Positions 59,640 to 64,000 of a DNA stretch of 64,000 bases are shown here, in pieces (the stretch's first letter is position 1; each line of letters starts with the position of its first letter). The notes under the pieces are model-generated. The model ran no database searches, had not been told where the DNA came from, and was given only the letters and a program-made list of their open reading frames with translations. This DNA is from Epiperipatus broadwayi (taxonomy: Eukaryota; Onychophora; Udeonychophora; Euonychophora; Peripatidae). The stretch covers positions 6,596,264 through 6,660,263 of the forward strand of contig JAQFVV010012434.1 in NCBI GenBank assembly GCA_028023455.1, read 5' to 3'. Both the position numbers and the translations under genes were made by a program.

Positions 59640-60480
59640 ACATCTCCATCTTTATGAAGACATCGCCAAAGGAATTCACACAAGTAATTGTTTATTGAAC
59701 TTCTAGGTGTTCCACGCTGTTTTTATTTTGTGATTTCAGACAGCCCCAAAGATGGTCGATGTTTTGTGTGTGAACTCCTGTTTTAGGATCAATAAAATTA
59801 TAGCGATGGTTCATGGTGAAGTGTTAAAAACGTGCTGCTTTCAAATGGGATGTTTTATATCCTTTCCTGCAGTCGGAGTAAATTGTGGATCCAGGCTTGG
59901 TATTTTCCTGTATGACTTGCAGAACAGTGGCCGCAGATCATGATGGAACGAGCATGGCAAAACATTCTCCAGTCTCTCTGCAAAAGCCACCAAATATCCA
60001 TTGCTGAGGAAGCACTCTTCCCTGGTGGTTCTCACATCGACTGAACAGTGTTTCGTCCACCTCTACTATCAAACCTGATCCTAAAACTTGACTGGAAGGT
60101 CTTAAAGCAAGGGTTTTGCAACATAATTCCCGGAGAGCTTCTTTCCATCTGGCTAATGAATCTTGAGACATTTCAATGTCATTAATGGCATGCTGTACGG
60201 TCAACTCATCACGGCTCCAGTAATGCAGAAAATGTAAAGAATTGACAAACGGCATTTGAAATCACTCAAACCAGCTGCCTTTTCGAAGTGCACATTTCTT
60301 TTGGCAAGAACTAGACTTACAAATGAAAGTCCAAAGATCTTTAAGGACCTCAAGTCTCATACATTCACCACACAAACATCTCTTTTCTTTCAGCAGGATG
60401 TTTTTCTGCTATAGAAATGTTAGAGCACTGTTTTCCATGTTTGGTAATTCTTATATTTTCTGTTTTCGAATTTGCCATAC
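59640..60480 (-). pseudogene. Merlin/ISXO2-like DDE transposase relic
   Basis: The main open part (60255-59938) contains VEVDETLFSRCENHQGRVLP, QQWIFGGFCRETGECF and LVPS, the hallmark of the IS1595/ISXO2-type domain used by eukaryotic Merlin transposons; the Asp in VEVDE is the first catalytic residue. After a TGA (where the family has an Arg, probably CGA to TGA) the same frame continues SAATVLQVIQENTKPG, STIYSDCRKGYKTS (second Asp), a stop, then NFIDPKTGVHTQNIDHLW. A frame step gives the C-terminal GTPRSSINNYLCEFLW. Upstream lie the zinc-ribbon-like CLCGECMRLEVLKDLWTF and KKCALRKGSWFE followed by a stop. At least three stops and two frameshifts make it inactive. Terminal inverted repeats were not identified. 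Confidence 0.85.
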
Positions 60481-60800
60481 TTTTTGTCTTGAAAAATTTC
60501 TTGCTGAAACGTGACTCAAAGCGTGATCTTTAAAATATTACCCTTACCCACCGTAATCGAAAATTTAGGAGAAATATGAATTTATGAGGAACAATCACAA
60601 TACTGTTAAAATTGTTAAAATGTAACCGTACATCAATTTGTCTTAAAAAATAGTACCAATGAAAATTTAAATAAATTTGACATGATCAAATTAATATACC
60701 CTTGTACGATATTGTTACATCAAAAACATAAGACAGCATTACAATATAGTGCATGACACAAACAACCACGTTATTTTCCTCTGATTTTAAATTGGAAAAA

Positions 60801-60979
60801 GCCACACCGTTAGCCGCTAAGCCAAGTTAACATTCTTTCTAGATTTCATCATAGAAAGAAGACTTAACTCCGAGTTAACAGTCTACCTTTTAGTATTGAA
60901 AGAAAGCTTAACTCCGAGTTAACAATCTTTCTAGGATTTATTTTAGAAAGAATGCTTAAAGGCTTGGGTGCGGCTGTGG
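60801..60979. repeat. Compact triple-palindrome element
   Basis: The outer ends CCACACCGTTAGCCGCTAAGCC and GGCTTGGGTGCGGCTGTGG are imperfect inverted repeats. Inside are three ~45-bp units, each a small palindrome of the form GAGTTAAC-A(T/A)TCTTTCTA ... TAGAAAGAA-CTTAACTC (60826-60875, 60876-60918 and 60919-60962). The whole unit can fold as one hairpin. It lies 320 bases beyond the N-terminal end of the Merlin relic. No coding content. Confidence 0.75.
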
Positions 60980-61102
60980 AAATGGCATATTTGTAAAAAT
61001 TTATCTAGAAATCCCACCTCTAGAAGCTGACATGAAGGATCAGATGACAACCCAGTTTTTATACTAACTTTATGTCATATTAAACTTAGCATTTAATTAT
61101 AG

Positions 61103-64000
61103 ATTTGCATTTTTACATAAATTTTGCTTACTATTTTTATTACTTATTCTATTTACTGACAATAATGTAATTACGAATTACGACACAAAAGATTTAAATA
61201 ACATTGACCATTTATCACTAGAGAGCGCTAATGAAAAAGTAAAAAAACACAATGAATGATAAATGTATAAAACAATGGGGTATTTAAAGTTTTACATGTA
61301 CTTTAATTCATATATATTATATCTTTTAGTTCAGTCAGTGAAAACAAATTCTATTGTAATAACAAAAGCCTTGGTTAAATAGGTTATATTTAGATTAAGA
61401 CTGCAGCTTGTTTTAGTAGCATAGGTATTTCTATATGTTGCTTTGTGAGCTAGGAAGTAATTGTAAACTAGAATAGGCGTTCACCTATATTAATTAGTGT
61501 TATGTGATATATCCGCGAACGCCTTCACCATTGTGTCTGTTCCATGGCCAACCAACAGTCAAGTAGACAAAAGCTTTTGGCATAGTTCTCTTTTGTGAGA
61601 GGTTGTGGGATCGCATCTGAGTAATAAGTACTTAATTGTTAGTAACGTCTCTTAATGGTTTGGGATTACTTTTTATTTTATTAAGAGGAAAAGTATTACC
61701 CAAATTTAAGTCATTTTTATTAAAACAAGTTTTACAAAGTATAATTAACCCATAAACTTTTTATCTAAATGACATTCACTGTTTGCAATTAACTTTTTTA
61801 TTACATCAAACTTAAAAATTACTTCAAAAATAATGAAACAATTTTTATTATGCCCAGAAAAATTAATTTTTTATAGACATATATTTAAATACAATTTTCA
61901 TCATAAAATAATTTTATATTAAGAAAATTAAAGTACAAAAAAATTAAAAGCAACAATATAAAAAGTCTAATCAAAAGCATGCTACAAATTAATATAAAAA
62001 AAAATAGATTCCTTATCTAATCACAAAATTGAAGTTTGGTTTTTGACTTTGTCAATAGGATTTGGGATACAACAAGAAAAGATGTGCAGATACATCCAGA
62101 AATCACCAAAAACTATTTAAGCTATCAATTTAAGAAATAAAAATTAACAGCATAAAAATTTATGACTCAAAGTCAACCAATCTTTAGCCATTTATAAATC
62201 TAGTTATAAACATCATGATAATTCAATGAATTGTATATGCTTTTTCCACAAAAAAACAATATTACAAATTGAAGTCACAAAACAATCACTTAAATGAGTA
62301 TGATAGTAAAACAATCATTTTTATTATAATAACCATTACCATAATATTGTTAGATACTTAAATGTTATTTATACTTTCAAAATCTCCATCTTCCAATTGG
62401 TTTCTGACATTTATAATGATGCCTGAAATTCAAAATTAAAATAGAGTCCAACAGATATGCAGCAATGTCAAGAAATATAATTTTTTTTTAAAGTTAAAAA
62501 ATCAAAAACAAAATTTATGTCAATAAATTGTCTATAGTTATGGAAAAACTAAAGATGCAAAAGTATGTATTTACAGTATTGCATTTAGATTTACATAAGC
62601 ATTTATGCAATTTAAATTTAAATCAAAACCATTGTCTTGGTTGTATTATGTGCATTCATCTTAGCACGTAAATTGAAATCCATGTTGCACACTTGCCAAT
62701 ATTATTTTAGAGATATTGAAGAAAAAAGTTTAAATTCTATTATTTTATCATTTAAATACATCTTATAATTATTGATTACTCATGCTTTGAAGACATGACA
62801 CTATAAATAAACATTTTCTGTATATTCTTACATAATTTTAAAGTAGCATTAAGAAAAATATTATTATTAATATGTTTACAAACGTTATAAGTTATAGTAG
62901 ACAAGTGATAATGCTAAAGGGAATATTTAATAAACTGGTATCAGACAAATTTAAGTTTTATGTTAATGAATTTTTAAAAGAATATAGTATGCTGTGTTGA
63001 ATTCAAAATTCATAGCACCTGATGTAAAAGGAATATTTGTTTTTTGCAGATGGAAATCAGAATTTGTGAAAGCTTCTATTAGAGGATAGTCTTAAATAAG
63101 TTAAAATGGATGGCATGATTAAACAGCTGATCTGGAATTTAAATATTATTGAAAAGAAATGGATTTGTCATAACTATTCACAATGGTACTCAATGCATAG
63201 TTGCATTCCAAGCAGTTGTCTCGTGTTCACTTCCCAGCTGATGCTTTAACATATAAAGAACTCCAGAGATGTGCTTTTAGTAAAATATATGGCCATTGAA
63301 CTGCTTTAATATCATTGTATTTATTCAAACTGGTTGCAACCAGTAAATTTATTATGTTGTTGTTGCTTAATTTTTTGTTCCTTGACTGGAATAAATCTAA
63401 TAAAAATGATCATTGGTTTCATGACTTTGTTCCTTTCAAGGAAAAATCTTAGCCTCAAATTGATAAAAGCATAATATTGCAAATGCAATGATGGAATGAA
63501 AACTAGAAAGACAGAGATGTTATACATTTTTAAAAACTCTGATTGCCAAATAATACACTAGATAGCAATACAATTGGTGATTTGTTTCTCTTAAAACTTT
63601 TCACAATGAAAAAATGCCTGTAGAAATAGAAATGAAAATAGTAAATATATACATGCTGATACACTTTAATATATAGAACTTTTCAGGAATCCATATATCT
63701 GTACAAAACCAGAACATTTATCTTTTCGTCAAGATTGGTTATGAAGTCATAATAGTAGTTATTACATGTAGGTCCATTTTCATCATTTAATAGTAAATGT
63801 TGCATGGGTTTTAGAAAAATTCAAATTTTGCTTAAACATTTCAAATAGGTTCAAATTATAATATCAGAAATTAAATTTTAGGCAATACTAACCCCAACTA
63901 CTATTGATGACTAACTGAACACCATAAGATATAATATTACAAACCTGAAAGGTCAGGTTTGCTTGTCATGTGAAAATTGTCATTAAGCAGGCTTGTAACT
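61103..64000 (+). repeat. Segmental duplication, copy B (runs off the window)
   Basis: Matches 40195-46294 in order and orientation with an offset of about 20.9 kb at the left end. It lacks the solo LTR, the palindrome, the second local repeat unit and the hairpin insertion of copy A. It has a few segments missing in A (for example GAGGATAGTCTTAAATAAGT near 63082). The match continues to the last base of the window, so the right boundary is unknown. The region shows no coding potential. Confidence 0.9.
63198..63245 (+). repeat. Truncated tRNA-derived SINE fragment in copy B
   Basis: TTGCATTCCAAGCAG and the B-box arm GTTCACTTCCCAGCTGATGC correspond to 45490-45535 of copy A, but the A-box half is deleted. 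The shared position shows the SINE was present before the segmental duplication. Confidence 0.55.

Overview
The window is strongly AT-rich eukaryotic DNA. It reads as an invertebrate-type animal genome with many transposable elements and very little coding sequence. The animal lineage is inferred from the mix of element families: an RTE-type non-LTR retrotransposon, Penelope-like elements with GIY-YIG and hammerhead motifs, a Merlin-type DDE transposase relic, tRNA-derived SINE pieces, a TA-flanked MITE and long foldback repeats. The species cannot be named from sequence alone. No intact host gene, rRNA gene, functional tRNA gene, CRISPR array or prokaryotic gene organisation is visible.

Region by region. 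1-4751: unique AT-rich DNA with one decayed ~115-bp tandem array (1915-2575). 4752-8069: one RTE retrotransposon insertion whose 5' part is inverted relative to its 3' part (the twin-priming structure), bounded by a 10-bp target duplication. 9061-10092: a tRNA-like SINE piece, then a well-formed hammerhead ribozyme (9906-9947) between two ~50-bp direct repeats. 13080-17808: four exon-like segments, three of which keep compatible phase, interleaved with repeat arrays and a large inverted repeat pair. 18091-19175: a broken leucine-rich-repeat pseudogene. 19462-20090: a 0.63-kb palindrome carrying hammerhead-like motifs at both ends. 24813-28110: a duplicated 250-bp unit, a 1.1-kb TA-flanked MITE and a tandem array. 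28111-38275: mostly unassigned AT-rich DNA. 38276-40190: a repeat-rich element related to the arrays at 13.4 and 27.6 kb.

The right half is dominated by a segmental duplication. Copy A (about 40,200-46,294) matches copy B (about 61,103-64,000, running off the window). Copy A is longer because it holds a probable solo LTR (40493-41156), a 2.1-kb nested palindrome inside a short tandem duplication, and a 244-bp hairpin insertion flanked by 17-bp direct repeats. Copy B therefore acts as a natural empty-site reference. Between the copies lie a Penelope-like RT/GIY-YIG relic with an inverted partial second copy (46690-48260), a long AT-rich tract, a G-rich minisatellite with higher-order structure (57640-59080), a decayed Merlin/ISXO2-like transposase (59640-60480) and a triple palindromic repeat (60801-60979).

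No genes here form a pathway. The functional story is of retroelements and DNA transposons at different stages of decay, some with self-cleaving ribozyme motifs. All assignments come from reading the sequence and recalling family motifs; no database search was run.
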